Shown one piece after another: positions 1 through 8,628 of a stretch of DNA of 64,000 bases (positions within the stretch are counted from its first letter, which is position 1; each line of letters starts with the position of its first letter). The translations under genes and the position numbers were made by a program. The notes beneath the pieces were generated by a model. The model had not been told where the DNA came from. It saw only the letters and a program-made list of their open reading frames with translations, and did not search any database. Source of the DNA: Roseovarius lutimaris (lineage in GTDB: Bacteria > Pseudomonadota > Alphaproteobacteria > Rhodobacterales > Rhodobacteraceae); the NCBI RefSeq assembly GCF_900115165.1, contig NZ_FOVP01000008.1, forward strand, positions 62,001 to 126,000. The letters run 5' to 3'.

Positions 1-61
1 CAATGCGGGCCTGCCCTGGACCTATAAGGTACGCGAAGGCCTCTGGCCCGGCCAGAACTGA
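1..61 (+). CDS. C-terminal end of an unidentified protein (partial)
   Basis: An open frame entering from the left edge reads 19 residues ending in LWPGQN and stops at the TGA at 59-61. It is in phase with typical coding use for the window (GGC, CTG, CCC). Too little is present to name the family. It ends 39 bases before the ATG of the pseudouridine synthase on the same strand, so the two could be co-transcribed. Confidence 0.5.
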   Translation, partial: NAGLPWTYKVREGLWPGQN

Positions 62-100
62 GGCTTGCAGGCGCGCGCGCGCTCAGGCATCACAGGGGCC

Positions 101-646
101 ATGACCCGGCTGATCCTGTTCAATAAACCTTTCGGCGTGTTGTCGCAGTTCACCGACCGCGGCACTGCCGGAAGCGCGCGCGCAACCCTGTCGGATCATA
201 TCGACATCCCCAAGGTATATCCCGCCGGGCGGCTTGATCGCGACAGCGAAGGGTTGCTCTTGCTGACCGATGATGGAAAACTTCAGGCACGGATCGCAAA
301 CCCCCGTTTCAAAACGGAAAAGACCTATCTTGTTCAAGTCGAGGGCCTGCCGGATGAAGCCGCCCTTGCGGCGCTGCGCCAAGGCGTGACCCTCAAGGAT
401 GGCCCGACCCGACCCGCCAAGGTGGCCCGCATCGAAGCGCCCGAACTCTGGGTCCGAAATCCGCCGGTACGCTATCGCAAATCTGTGCCCGATTGCTGGC
501 TGTCGATCACCATATCAGAAGGCCGCAATCGTCAGGTGCGCCGGATGACCGCCCATATTGGCCACCCCACCCTGCGCCTTGTGCGGTGGCGGATTGGCGA
601 ATGGTCGCTTGATGGCATCGCGCCGGGGTCTTGGCGCGATGCCTGA
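101..646 (+). CDS. rluE: Pseudouridine synthase, RsuA/RluE family
   Basis: A 181-residue stand-alone pseudouridine synthase. The family signature [13 protein letters not shown] lies at about residues 43-55, with the catalytic Asp at about 46, and a C-terminal GRNRQVRRM block follows. The N terminus starts directly with the [15 protein letters not shown] core and has no S4 RNA-binding domain; that and the short length fit RluE, which modifies a 23S rRNA uridine, better than RsuA or RluB. I chose the ATG at 101 over an upstream TTG at 65 because the extra residues ([12 protein letters not shown]) are not family-like. The family is certain; the exact rRNA target is inferred. Confidence 0.85.
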   Translation: MTRLILFNKPFGVLSQFTDRGTAGSARATLSDHIDIPKVYPAGRLDRDSEGLLLLTDDGKLQARIANPRFKTEKTYLVQVEGLPDEAALAALRQGVTLKDGPTRPAKVARIEAPELWVRNPPVRYRKSVPDCWLSITISEGRNRQVRRMTAHIGHPTLRLVRWRIGEWSLDGIAPGSWRDA

Positions 647-652
647 GCGGCC

Positions 653-1147
653 TCAGTATTTGCCAATGTCGAAATTGGTGATCTCGTCCAAAACCTTACC
701 GGCCTTGTCGATCGCCTTGAGATCTACCGTATAACGATTGCCACGCCCCCCCGAACAGGGCGGTAGGTAACCGGGGCTGGCATAATCGCCGCTGGAACGC
801 GCCGCTTTGATCACCCGCGCCCCGCCGGGCAATTTGGCACTCATCCCCGGCACCGCAGGCAGATCGGTCGTCGCGCCCCGTACCGGATAGGCAATCGTAC
901 CATGGCCGCCATCGCGCGACAGCGGACCATAGGATTTATCGTTGAAATAGGCCACGATCCAGACCGCCCCCTGAGGAATGCCCGAGACGCGCATCGGCGG
1001 GGTGCTGCCCTTGCCGCCATGCAGCTTGCATTGTTGCCCCGCAGGCACCTTGCGGCCATCCCAGCCGCCGGATAATTGCGCGGTCATGTCCGCCATGGCC
1101 GTGCTCGCCGCCATCATAAGCCCGCAGGTCAACGCAATGGTTTTCAT
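653..1147 (-). CDS. Exported PEBP-like (YbhB/YbcL type) protein
   Basis: A 164-residue protein with a signal peptide (MKTIALTCGLMMAASTAMA). The mature part has the pattern of phosphatidylethanolamine-binding proteins: a strand with PPMRVSGIPQGAVW, then SPGYLPPC and a closing strand NRYTVDLKAID, which resemble the PEBP ligand-site loops. Three cysteines in the mature region may form disulfides in the periplasm. The start is the ATG at 1147, preceded by an AAGGAG ribosome site; an upstream in-frame start at 1171 would put charged residues before the signal peptide. Ligand and role are unknown. It converges on the pseudouridine synthase gene. Confidence 0.6.
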   Translation of the reverse strand: MKTIALTCGLMMAASTAMADMTAQLSGGWDGRKVPAGQQCKLHGGKGSTPPMRVSGIPQGAVWIVAYFNDKSYGPLSRDGGHGTIAYPVRGATTDLPAVPGMSAKLPGGARVIKAARSSGDYASPGYLPPCSGGRGNRYTVDLKAIDKAGKVLDEITNFDIGKY

Positions 1148-1179
1148 CTGTCGCTCCTTGTACCTCACCAAAAGAATAG

Positions 1180-1192
1180 GGTCAGTCTGACC
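1180..1192. promoter_or_regulatory. Perfect 13-bp inverted repeat upstream of the PEBP-like gene
   Basis: GGTCAG-T-CTGACC is a perfect dyad 33 bases upstream of the PEBP-like start codon, between it and the end of the deacetylase gene. It could be an operator or a small hairpin in the 5' untranslated region. No regulator is assigned. Confidence 0.3.
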
Positions 1193-1248
1193 GACTCACG
1201 CGCCCGGATCAAGCCCCGCGAGGCCGCCTGCAAGGGCGGAAGAGCGCC

Positions 1249-2754
1249 CTATTCAGCCAATAGAATGGCCGAGACAGGCGCAAGCGCGACACTGGTGGCA
1301 CGGTCCTGCAACCCCCAGAGCAACAGCGCGCTGATCGTGTCGGCGCGCAGACGGCCAAGCATGATCACGCCCGTCTCCTCTTGGCCGGCCTTGAACGCGG
1401 CCTGATCGAGAAAGCGGCGGATCACGCTGGCATCTTGCCCCTTGGCATCAAAATCGCGAAACACGCTGGCCGAGGGCACGCCTTCGCGCGCCATAAGTTT
1501 CTGCGCGGTGTTCAACCCCTTGGGATGCATCACAAGCCCATGTCCGGTCTCTAGCAGGATCGGCGCAAGCTGTTCGGTGGCGGCGCGATCCGATTGCAGG
1601 CCGGTGCCGGTGCCCTCCATGATGGCAACCGCTTGCGGCACGGCCTCAAGATAGGCCTGCATGGCCACTTCGGTATCGGTCGCACTTGCCCCTGCGGGCA
1701 GATCGGCAAGTGCCAGAACCTCAAAACCAGCCGCCTTGTATCGCGCCGCTGCATCCGTCGCGCCGGGCCAATTGGCATCAACCGCGAAACTCAACGGATA
1801 GGGAAAGCTTTGCAACGCCTCAAGGCCGATCGGGCTTGTGCCATCGTCCACGAGGACAATCGCCATAAGCGGCTTGGCCTCGGGGTTTTCGAAGGCGACC
1901 GCATTGGCCACAAGCGCGCCGGGGGCGGCTTGCGGCGCCTCGTCCTCTGCGGTGGCGGGATCTTCGGCCTCTGCGGGCGCGTCAGCCTCTGGCGCATCCA
2001 CAATCGCCGGCAAACGGTTGGTGGTCACGCCTTCGGCGCGATTGGTGATCGTGCCGGCCGGTGGCAGGGTCTTGGCGGGCTCTTCGCCAGCCTGCTCAGC
2101 CACCTGCGGGGCTGCATCCTCAATCGGCTCGGGCGTGGCCCCGGCCATAGGTGTCACATCCTGCGCGGCCTCTTCTGGCGCGGCGGCCTCGGCGGTTTTG
2201 GGCAAAGTCTCTGTCCCGGCCTCTGGCGCGGCATCCTCTGACACATCCTTGAGTGCGGCGCCGAGGCCTGCGCTGTCTTCGCCGGGGTCGGGTGGCGCGG
2301 GCTGGGCCGGGTCGGTGGAAATCGACAGGCCCTGTTCGTCAAACGGCGCCGCGGGCGCGGCGGCTTGCGGGCTTGGCAAAACCGGGCTGTCGGTGCCAAC
2401 GCTGACCCCGACAGCACTCTCGCCCGCGACCGGGGCCTGCCCCAGACCCTCGGCACCGCCGGTAACCGGTGGGCTTGCGGGCGCGGTATCAACGACGCTG
2501 AGCGCCGAGAGATCATCGGGCTCGGGGGCCGCGACCTGCGAGGCATCGCTTGCTTCGGGGCTTGGCTCGGCCTCGGGGAGATCCGCCCTTGTGTCATCCC
2601 GATTAAGATCGAATTCCGACCCGGCCGGCACATCAACGCTTGTCGCCTCGGGCGCACCTGCGCCCGGTACATCGGTCAACACCGACACTGTGCCCAACAC
2701 CAGGGTCGAAACCATGGTTCCCGTGATCATACCTGCCAAAATTCCGCGTGCCAC
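1249..2754 (-). CDS. Divergent polysaccharide deacetylase family protein (YibQ type)
   Basis: A 501-residue envelope protein. An N-terminal membrane segment (about residues 5-27) is followed by some 260 residues rich in Ala, Pro, Glu and Asp, a disordered linker. The C-terminal 210 residues are the divergent polysaccharide deacetylase domain, starting at MAIVLVDDGTSPIGLEALQ and including the block HGLVMHPKGLN. In this family the classical catalytic residues are poorly conserved, so the reaction is uncertain; a cell-wall or periplasmic role is likely. The start is a GTG at 2754. It is divergent from trpG and shares the 125-base gap with it. Confidence 0.75.
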   Translation of the reverse strand: MARGILAGMITGTMVSTLVLGTVSVLTDVPGAGAPEATSVDVPAGSEFDLNRDDTRADLPEAEPSPEASDASQVAAPEPDDLSALSVVDTAPASPPVTGGAEGLGQAPVAGESAVGVSVGTDSPVLPSPQAAAPAAPFDEQGLSISTDPAQPAPPDPGEDSAGLGAALKDVSEDAAPEAGTETLPKTAEAAAPEEAAQDVTPMAGATPEPIEDAAPQVAEQAGEEPAKTLPPAGTITNRAEGVTTNRLPAIVDAPEADAPAEAEDPATAEDEAPQAAPGALVANAVAFENPEAKPLMAIVLVDDGTSPIGLEALQSFPYPLSFAVDANWPGATDAAARYKAAGFEVLALADLPAGASATDTEVAMQAYLEAVPQAVAIMEGTGTGLQSDRAATEQLAPILLETGHGLVMHPKGLNTAQKLMAREGVPSASVFRDFDAKGQDASVIRRFLDQAAFKAGQEETGVIMLGRLRADTISALLLWGLQDRATSVALAPVSAILLAE

Positions 2755-2879
2755 TGCGATTGCCCCCGTTTTTGCCTTTTTCCCGGCCTACCGCCTCTTG
2801 ACGGTGCCGCGCAAGCCTGAACAAGTATACCGCGACCGAGGCCCCGGCCTCCAGCCCCCTTTGCACAAGGAACGGCACA

Positions 2880-3461
2880 ATGCTGCTATTGATAGATAAC
2901 TATGACAGTTTCACCTATAATCTGGTCCATTACGTGGGCGAGTTGGGGGCAAAAACCGTTGTAAAACGCAACGATACCCTCAATGTGCAAGAGGCAATGG
3001 CGATGCACCCCTCGGGTATCCTGCTCTCGCCCGGCCCGTGTGATCCCGATCAGGCAGGAATTTGCCTGCCCCTGACGCTGGCCGCCGCCGAGGCGGGGAT
3101 TCCACTGTTCGGTGTCTGCCTTGGCCATCAGACCATCGGCCAGGCCTTTGGTGGCAAGGTGGTGCGCCATTCCGAGATCGTGCATGGCAAGATGGGGCAC
3201 ATTCATCACACCGGCCAGGGCGTATTCGCGGGCCTGCCCTCGCCGTTCGAGGCGACGCGCTATCACTCGCTGGTGGTCGAACGCGCCAGCCTGCCCGAGT
3301 GCCTTGAGGTGACCGCAGAACTGAGCGACGGCACGATCATGGGGCTGCAACACCGCGAGCTGCCAATTCACGGTGTTCAGTTTCACCCGGAATCAATCGC
3401 CTCGCAGCACGGCCATGCCCTTTTGAAAAATTTCATCGATATGATGAAGGTGCCGGCATGA
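2880..3461 (+). CDS. trpG: Anthranilate synthase component II (glutamine amidotransferase)
   Basis: A 193-residue class I glutamine amidotransferase that supplies ammonia to TrpE for anthranilate synthesis. Visible motifs are [12 protein letters not shown] at the N terminus, LLSPGPCDP (oxyanion region), [11 protein letters not shown] with the nucleophile Cys at residue 80, and VQFHPESI with the catalytic His/Glu near residue 170. The length is normal. An AAGGAA ribosome site precedes the ATG. The stop overlaps the trpD start by 4 nt (ATGA), giving a tightly coupled trpGDC block. No trpE lies in the window and I see no Trp-rich leader peptide. PabA function is possible as a second role. Confidence 0.95.
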   Translation: MLLLIDNYDSFTYNLVHYVGELGAKTVVKRNDTLNVQEAMAMHPSGILLSPGPCDPDQAGICLPLTLAAAEAGIPLFGVCLGHQTIGQAFGGKVVRHSEIVHGKMGHIHHTGQGVFAGLPSPFEATRYHSLVVERASLPECLEVTAELSDGTIMGLQHRELPIHGVQFHPESIASQHGHALLKNFIDMMKVPA

Positions 3462-4480
3462 GCGACCGCCTGAAGCCATTGATCGGGGCCGCGGCTGACC
3501 GTGCCCTGACCCGCGACGAGGCGGAAGAGGCGTTTCAGATCCTGTTCGAGGGCGAGGCCACGCCAAGCCAAATCGGCGGCTTGTTGATGGCGCTGCGCAC
3601 GCGCGGCGAGACGGTGGATGAATACGCCGCCGCCGCCGCCGTGATGCGCGCCAAGTGCAATGCGGTTACCGCCCCCGAAGGCGCCATGGATATCGTCGGC
3701 ACCGGCGGGGATGGCAAGGGCACGCTCAATATCTCGACCGCGACCGCCTTTGTTGTGGCAGGCGCCGGTGTGCCGGTGGCCAAGCATGGCAACCGCAACC
3801 TGTCGTCCAAATCCGGCGCCGCGGATGCGCTTGGCCAGATGGGCATCGACGTGATGGTTGGCGTACCGGTGGTCGAGCGCGCGTTGCGCGAGGTCGGCAT
3901 TGCCTTTATGATGGCCCCGATGCACCACCCGGCGATGGCCCATGTCGGGCCGGTCCGCACCGAGCTTGGGACGCGCACGATCTTTAACATCCTCGGGCCG
4001 CTGACCAACCCGGCAGGCGTCAAGCGCCAGCTCACAGGCGCGTTTTCACGCGACCTGATCCGCCCGATGGCCGAAACCCTGAAACAGCTTGGCGCAACCC
4101 GTGCCTGGCTTGTGCATGGCAGCGACGGCACCGACGAGTTGACAATCACCGGCCTGAGCTGGGTCGCGGCGCTTGAACAGGATGGCCAGATCCGCGAGGT
4201 TGAAGTACATCCCGAGGATTTCGGTCTTCCGGTGCATCCGTTCGAGGCGATCATCGGCGGCACCCCAGCCGAGAACGCCGCCGCAATGCGCGCGCTTCTG
4301 GACGGCAAGCCGGGGGCTTACCGCGACGCCGTCTTGCTGAACGCCGCCGCCGCCCTCGTGGTGGCGGACCATGCCCCGGACCTCAAGACCGGCGTGGAAC
4401 AGGCCGAGACCAGCATCGACAGCGGTGCGGCACTGGCCAAAATCACCGCACTGGCAAACCTGACATCGGAGGCTAAATGA
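3458..4480 (+). CDS. trpD: Anthranilate phosphoribosyltransferase
   Basis: A 340-residue enzyme that transfers the phosphoribosyl group of PRPP to anthranilate, the second step of tryptophan synthesis. The glycine-rich PRPP loop [14 protein letters not shown] begins at residue 81, followed by [17 protein letters not shown], which contains the conserved KHGNR substrate motif. Full length for the family. It overlaps both neighbours by 4 nt (ATGA at each end), so it is translationally coupled to trpG and trpC. Confidence 0.96.
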   Translation: MSDRLKPLIGAAADRALTRDEAEEAFQILFEGEATPSQIGGLLMALRTRGETVDEYAAAAAVMRAKCNAVTAPEGAMDIVGTGGDGKGTLNISTATAFVVAGAGVPVAKHGNRNLSSKSGAADALGQMGIDVMVGVPVVERALREVGIAFMMAPMHHPAMAHVGPVRTELGTRTIFNILGPLTNPAGVKRQLTGAFSRDLIRPMAETLKQLGATRAWLVHGSDGTDELTITGLSWVAALEQDGQIREVEVHPEDFGLPVHPFEAIIGGTPAENAAAMRALLDGKPGAYRDAVLLNAAAALVVADHAPDLKTGVEQAETSIDSGAALAKITALANLTSEAK

Positions 4481-5292
4481 CCACCCCTACCATTCTCGAA
4501 AAAATCAAAGCCTATAAACTTGAAGAAGTCGAAGCAGCCAAAGCCGAGCGCCCGATTGAAGATATCGAGACTCTGGCCAATGAGGCCCCCAAGGTGCGCC
4601 CCTTTGCCGAGGCCCTCTTGCATGCAGGAAAACAGGGTTATGGGCTGATCGCCGAAATCAAAAAGGCCAGCCCGTCCAAGGGGTTGATCCGGCCCGACTT
4701 TGATCCGGCCGCCCTTGCAGAGGCCTATGAGGCGGGCGGCGCGACCTGTCTTTCGGTGCTGACCGACACGCCAAGTTTTCAAGGCGCCCCCGAGTACCTC
4801 AAAGAGGCGCGGGCGGCCTGTGAACTGCCGATCCTGCGCAAGGATTTCATCTATGATACCTATCAGGTCGCCGAGGCACGCGCCTGGGGGGCCGATTGCA
4901 TCTTGATCATCATGGCCAGCGTCAGTGACGCGCAGGCCTCCGAGCTTGAAGAGGCGGCGATGCACTGGGGCATGGATGCCCTGATCGAGGTGCATGACGA
5001 AGCAGAGCTTGAGCGTGCAGGCGCGCTCAAATCCCGGATGATTGGCATAAACAACCGCGATCTCAATACCTTCGAGACCACTCTTGATACGACGCGCAAG
5101 CTGTCCAAGCTGGTGCCGGTCGACCGGATGATTGTCTGTGAAAGCGGTCTCGCGACCCCCGATGACCTTGCCGATATGGCACGTTATGGCGCTCGGGCTT
5201 TCCTGATTGGCGAAACCCTGATGCGCGCCGATGATGTGGCGGCGGCGACCCGCACCATCCTGGCCAACCCGCTGACCGCCGGGGGCATGTGA
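4477..5292 (+). CDS. trpC: Indole-3-glycerol-phosphate synthase
   Basis: A 271-residue TIM-barrel enzyme that closes the indole ring of carboxyphenylaminodeoxyribulose phosphate. Family blocks seen are [14 protein letters not shown] (catalytic Lys), [24 protein letters not shown] and [11 protein letters not shown]. It is monofunctional, without a fused TrpF domain. It starts within the trpD stop (ATGA) and its stop abuts moaC (TGATG), so tryptophan and molybdopterin genes sit in one transcription unit, a gene order I recognise from Rhodobacteraceae. Confidence 0.96.
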   Translation: MTTPTILEKIKAYKLEEVEAAKAERPIEDIETLANEAPKVRPFAEALLHAGKQGYGLIAEIKKASPSKGLIRPDFDPAALAEAYEAGGATCLSVLTDTPSFQGAPEYLKEARAACELPILRKDFIYDTYQVAEARAWGADCILIIMASVSDAQASELEEAAMHWGMDALIEVHDEAELERAGALKSRMIGINNRDLNTFETTLDTTRKLSKLVPVDRMIVCESGLATPDDLADMARYGARAFLIGETLMRADDVAAATRTILANPLTAGGM

Positions 5293-5783
5293 TGGCGGGT
5301 GCGACGATATCGGGCCTTACGCATTTTGACGGCAAGGGCGATGCCCATATGGTGGATGTCTCCGACAAAGCCGTCACATCGCGCGTGGCCGTGGCCGAAG
5401 GTCACATCAAAATGGCCAAAGAAACGTTTGATATCATTGCAGAAGGTCGCGCCAAGAAGGGCGATGTCTTGTCGGTGGCACGGCTTGCCGGGATCATGGG
5501 GGCCAAGAAAACGCCCGATCTTATCCCGCTCTGTCATCCGCTTCCGATCACCAGGGTGGCGGTCGATCTGACGCTTGATCCGGACCTTCCGGGGGTGCGG
5601 ATCGAAGGCACGGTAAAAACGACCGGCCAGACCGGTGTCGAAATGGAGGCCCTCACCGCCGTCAGCATCACCGCCCTGACCGTCTATGACATGGCCAAGG
5701 CAGTGGACAAGGCGATGGAAATCGGCGGTATCCGCGTGACCCTGAAAGATGGCGGGAAATCAGGGCGGTACGAGGCAAAGTGA
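5292..5783 (+). CDS. moaC: Cyclic pyranopterin monophosphate synthase
   Basis: A 163-residue MoaC, which makes cyclic pyranopterin monophosphate in the first stage of molybdenum cofactor synthesis together with MoaA. Motifs are [28 protein letters not shown] and [17 protein letters not shown], with the family's conserved His, Lys and Glu residues. A GTG at 5289 lies one codon before the ATG at 5292; I use the ATG, which overlaps the trpC stop as TGATG. It normally precedes moeA directly; here a GIY-YIG gene is placed between them. Confidence 0.95.
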   Translation: MAGATISGLTHFDGKGDAHMVDVSDKAVTSRVAVAEGHIKMAKETFDIIAEGRAKKGDVLSVARLAGIMGAKKTPDLIPLCHPLPITRVAVDLTLDPDLPGVRIEGTVKTTGQTGVEMEALTAVSITALTVYDMAKAVDKAMEIGGIRVTLKDGGKSGRYEAK

Positions 5784-6679
5784 GTATCAAAGGCCGATCT
5801 CTTCAACTCTTCTTCATTGATGGTCGCCCGGACGGCATGTTGACGGCCGAGGTGTTCAACTGGACTGGTCATGTGCTGCGTAGTCCGCGCACTCAACTGA
5901 AAGAGGCGCTTTCACGTTCCGAAGTCAAGCATACGGGCGTTTACATTCTTCTCGGTGAAAAAGGTGGCAGACCTCTTGCCTACATCGGTGAGGCCGAAGA
6001 AATTTCTACACGTCTAATCAATCACGCGGCCAACAAAGATTGGTGGGAAACCGTGATAGCGGTTACAACCGCAGCCGACAACTTGCACAAGGCGCACGTA
6101 AAGTATCTGGAATCGCGCCTTGTGGAGATAGCAAAGAGTGTCAGCGCTACATCTTTGGAAAACGCGAACATCCCCGCAAGAAGTAGCCTTTCGGAGGCGG
6201 ACATCGCCAACATGGAGTCATTCCTCGAAACCTTGCAGATGGTTCTGCCTGCGATCCGGGTAGATTTGTTTCTGGACAAATCACGTGCCACAACCGCAGA
6301 GGATAACAAGGCGATTGCAGAAACAGTGGTTTTTGAAATTGCCTCCCCTAGAATTGGTGTCAACGCGGTGGCCCATCTAAAAGACGGTGAAATGATTGTG
6401 CAAGCCGGATCTCTAGCTCGATCCTCTTGGGTTGGCGATACAAAATCTAAAACCCATTACCACAAGCTTTTTGAAGAGCTTTGCGAGATTGGTATATTGG
6501 TGGCGTCAGGCGATCACTCGCGCTTTACGAAGGATTACGCTTTTTCCAGTCCAAGCGCGGCTGGAGCTATCGTAAATGGCAGATCAACAAATGGGCGAAC
6601 GGCCTGGAAGCTTGTTAACGATGGTCGCACATATGCAGAATGGGAAGCAGCCCAATTGGAGCGGAGCATAGGTGAATGA
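5780..6679 (+). CDS. GIY-YIG nuclease domain protein with C-terminal DUF4357-like domain
   Basis: A 299-residue protein. Residues about 50-115 show a GIY-YIG nuclease pattern: TGVYILLG, then [14 protein letters not shown] with the Tyr/Gly and the catalytic Arg, and an acidic ESRLVEIA as candidate metal-binding Glu. The last 50 residues ([26 protein letters not shown]) fit DUF4357, a small domain often attached to nucleases and restriction-related proteins. The GTG start overlaps the moaC stop (GTGA) and its own stop overlaps the moeA start (ATGA). Its base composition differs from its neighbours: 27 of 60 bases are G or C at 6001-6060. Function unknown; DNA cleavage or repair is inferred from the domain only. 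Confidence 0.8.
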   Translation: MSIKGRSLQLFFIDGRPDGMLTAEVFNWTGHVLRSPRTQLKEALSRSEVKHTGVYILLGEKGGRPLAYIGEAEEISTRLINHAANKDWWETVIAVTTAADNLHKAHVKYLESRLVEIAKSVSATSLENANIPARSSLSEADIANMESFLETLQMVLPAIRVDLFLDKSRATTAEDNKAIAETVVFEIASPRIGVNAVAHLKDGEMIVQAGSLARSSWVGDTKSKTHYHKLFEELCEIGILVASGDHSRFTKDYAFSSPSAAGAIVNGRSTNGRTAWKLVNDGRTYAEWEAAQLERSIGE

Positions 6680-7848
6680 TTACCGTTGACGAAGCGCTTG
6701 AAAAACTGTTCACGCTGGTCGCTCCACTTGAGAGCGAAGAGGTGCCGTTGGCCGAGGCGGTGGGCCGGGTTCTGGCATGCGACCTGGCCGCGCGCCGCGA
6801 TCAGCCGCCTTTTGCGGCCTCGGCGATGGATGGCTATGGCGTGCGCGAGGATGAGGCGCAGCCCGGCGCGCGGCTCAAAGTGATTGGCGAGGCGGCGGCG
6901 GGACATGGCTTTGACGGCGTGGTCAATCCCGGTCAGGCGGTGCGCATCTTTACCGGCGCGCCTCTGCCCGCGGGCGCCAGCCGCGTGATCATCCAGGAAG
7001 ATGTAAGCCGCAGCGGTGATCAGATCACCCTGAACGATAATCTTGATCCCAAGCCCCATATCCGCCCCAAGGGCTGTGATTTCGGGGTTGGCGAGGTGAT
7101 GGGCGCGCCGCGCGTTCTGCGCCCTGCCGATATCGCGCTTCTGGCCTCGATGAACAACGCCACCGTGCCGGTGACACGACGACCCGTGGTGGCCCTTATT
7201 TCCACCGGCGATGAACTGGTGATGCCCGGCGAAACGCCGGGACCGGATCAGATCATTGCCTCGAATACCTTTGGTCTCAAGGCGCTGCTTGAGGGCCTTG
7301 GCGCCAGAGCGCGGATTTTGCCGATTGCGCGTGATAATATCCCCTCGCTTGAAACGGCCTTCGGGCTTGCGGCGGGGGCCGATCTTGTCGTGACCATCGG
7401 CGGGGCCTCGGTGGGCGATCATGATCTGGTCGGTCAGGTGGCGGGCCAGATGGGCATGGATCGCGCGTTCTACAAGGTGGCGATGCGGCCGGGAAAACCG
7501 TTGATGGCGGGCCGGATGAGCGGCGCGGCGATGGTCGGTCTGCCGGGCAATCCGGTGTCGGCGATGGTCTGTGGCCAGGTGTTTCTGGCGCCGATGATCC
7601 GCGCGATGCTTGGGCTTGGCGCGCAGCGCTCTTCGCGCCTGACAGCGCGCCTCGCAGCCCCTTTGCCACAAAACGGCCCGCGCGAGCATTACATGCGCGC
7701 GCGCCTTACCCCCGAGGGCCTTGTCGCCGAAACCCGACAGGACAGCTCGCTGCTTAGCGTTCTGGCCGAGGCCGACGCGCTTTTGGTGCGCCCGGTGAAC
7801 GACCCCGCCCGCGCGGTGGGTGATAAGGTCGAATACCTCGATTTTTAA
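6676..7848 (+). CDS. moeA: Molybdopterin molybdenumtransferase
   Basis: A 390-residue MoeA, which inserts molybdate into adenylylated molybdopterin to finish the molybdenum cofactor. Motifs: PPFAASAMDGYGVR near the N terminus, ALISTGDELVMPGE, VTIGGASVGDHDLV (the family GGxSxGxxD signature) and GLPGNPVSAMVCG. Full length. It starts inside the stop of the GIY-YIG gene (ATGA). The molybdenum hydroxylase at 61.5-64 kb is a possible user of the cofactor. Confidence 0.95.
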   Translation: MITVDEALEKLFTLVAPLESEEVPLAEAVGRVLACDLAARRDQPPFAASAMDGYGVREDEAQPGARLKVIGEAAAGHGFDGVVNPGQAVRIFTGAPLPAGASRVIIQEDVSRSGDQITLNDNLDPKPHIRPKGCDFGVGEVMGAPRVLRPADIALLASMNNATVPVTRRPVVALISTGDELVMPGETPGPDQIIASNTFGLKALLEGLGARARILPIARDNIPSLETAFGLAAGADLVVTIGGASVGDHDLVGQVAGQMGMDRAFYKVAMRPGKPLMAGRMSGAAMVGLPGNPVSAMVCGQVFLAPMIRAMLGLGAQRSSRLTARLAAPLPQNGPREHYMRARLTPEGLVAETRQDSSLLSVLAEADALLVRPVNDPARAVGDKVEYLDF

Positions 7849-7865
7849 AGTCCGGGCCAAGATGC

Positions 7866-7894
7866 TTGACACAAAACGGGAACATGCATAGAAC
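7866..7894 (+). promoter_or_regulatory. lexA promoter with overlapping alphaproteobacterial SOS box
   Basis: A -35 element TTGACA at 7866-7871 is followed after 17 bases by a -10-like TAGAAC at 7889-7894. GAAC-N7-GAAC at 7880-7894 is the reverse complement of GTTC-N7-GTTC, the LexA box of alphaproteobacteria. It covers the -10 region 33 bases before the lexA start, so LexA would block its own transcription. Confidence 0.85.
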
Positions 7895-7926
7895 AAAAGG
7901 AAACGCGGCAACCTGAGGGGCGTCCT

Positions 7927-8628
7927 ATGCTGACCAAGAAACAGCTCGATCTTTTGCAATTCATCCATAAACGGGTGCAACGCGATGGCGTGCCACCCAG
8001 CTTTGATGAAATGAAGGAAGCGCTTGATCTCAGGTCGAAATCCGGCATTCACCGTCTGATCACCGCCTTGGAAGAGCGTGGCTTTATCCGCCGCTTGGCC
8101 CACCGGGCCCGCGCGCTTGAGATCGTCAAGCTGCCGGAAAGCCTTGGTGGCGAGGCGACCCATGGGTTTACCCCCCGCGTGATCGACGGCGATCGCCCGA
8201 GCGCACCACAGCCCGCCAATGCCCAGCCGGTCGAGGCGGCTTATGCGATCGAGCTTCCGGTGATGGGTCAGATTGCCGCCGGTGTTCCGATCGAGGCGAT
8301 TGCCCATGCCAGCCACAGCGTGGCCGTGCCCGGCGCGATGATTTCGGGCTCGGCTGAGCATTATGCGCTTGAGGTCAAAGGCGATTCGATGATCGACGCC
8401 GGGATCAATGACGGCGATGTGGTGATCATCCGCGAAACCTCGGTGGCCGATAATGGCGATATCGTCGTCGCCCTGATCGAGGATCAGGAAGCGACGCTCA
8501 AACGGTTTTTCCGCAGGGGCAACGCGATTGCGCTAGAGGCGGCAAACCCGGCCTATGAAACCCGTGTTTTGCCTGACGACAGGGTCAAGGTACAGGGCCG
8601 TCTTGTCGGGTTGATCCGCAGTTATTGA
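7927..8628 (+). CDS. lexA: LexA repressor
   Basis: A 233-residue SOS repressor/protease. The N-terminal winged helix (about residues 1-65, with [11 protein letters not shown] and [16 protein letters not shown]) binds the SOS box. The self-cleavage site is Ala118-Gly119 in [12 protein letters not shown]; the catalytic dyad is Ser154 (KGDSMIDAG) and Lys192 (EATLKRF). The inter-domain linker is longer than in E. coli, as is usual in alphaproteobacteria. A GAGGGG ribosome site precedes the ATG. The 3' end overlaps the convergent comEC gene by 7 nt. Confidence 0.96.
   Translation: MLTKKQLDLLQFIHKRVQRDGVPPSFDEMKEALDLRSKSGIHRLITALEERGFIRRLAHRARALEIVKLPESLGGEATHGFTPRVIDGDRPSAPQPANAQPVEAAYAIELPVMGQIAAGVPIEAIAHASHSVAVPGAMISGSAEHYALEVKGDSMIDAGINDGDVVIIRETSVADNGDIVVALIEDQEATLKRFFRRGNAIALEAANPAYETRVLPDDRVKVQGRLVGLIRSY

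Noticed and set aside
2755..2879. Tryptophan attenuator before trpG
   Set aside because: No short ORF with adjacent Trp codons and no alternative hairpins are visible in the 125-base gap.
1838..2899. Open frame of 353 codons on the plus strand opposite the deacetylase gene
   Set aside because: It mirrors the Ala/Pro/Glu linker and reads as Ser/Ala/Gly-rich low complexity; no ribosome site or family pattern. Antisense shadow of a G+C-rich gene.
6535..8361. 608-codon minus-strand open frame across moeA and lexA
   Set aside because: It is antisense to two well-identified genes, is His/Arg-rich and shows no domain.
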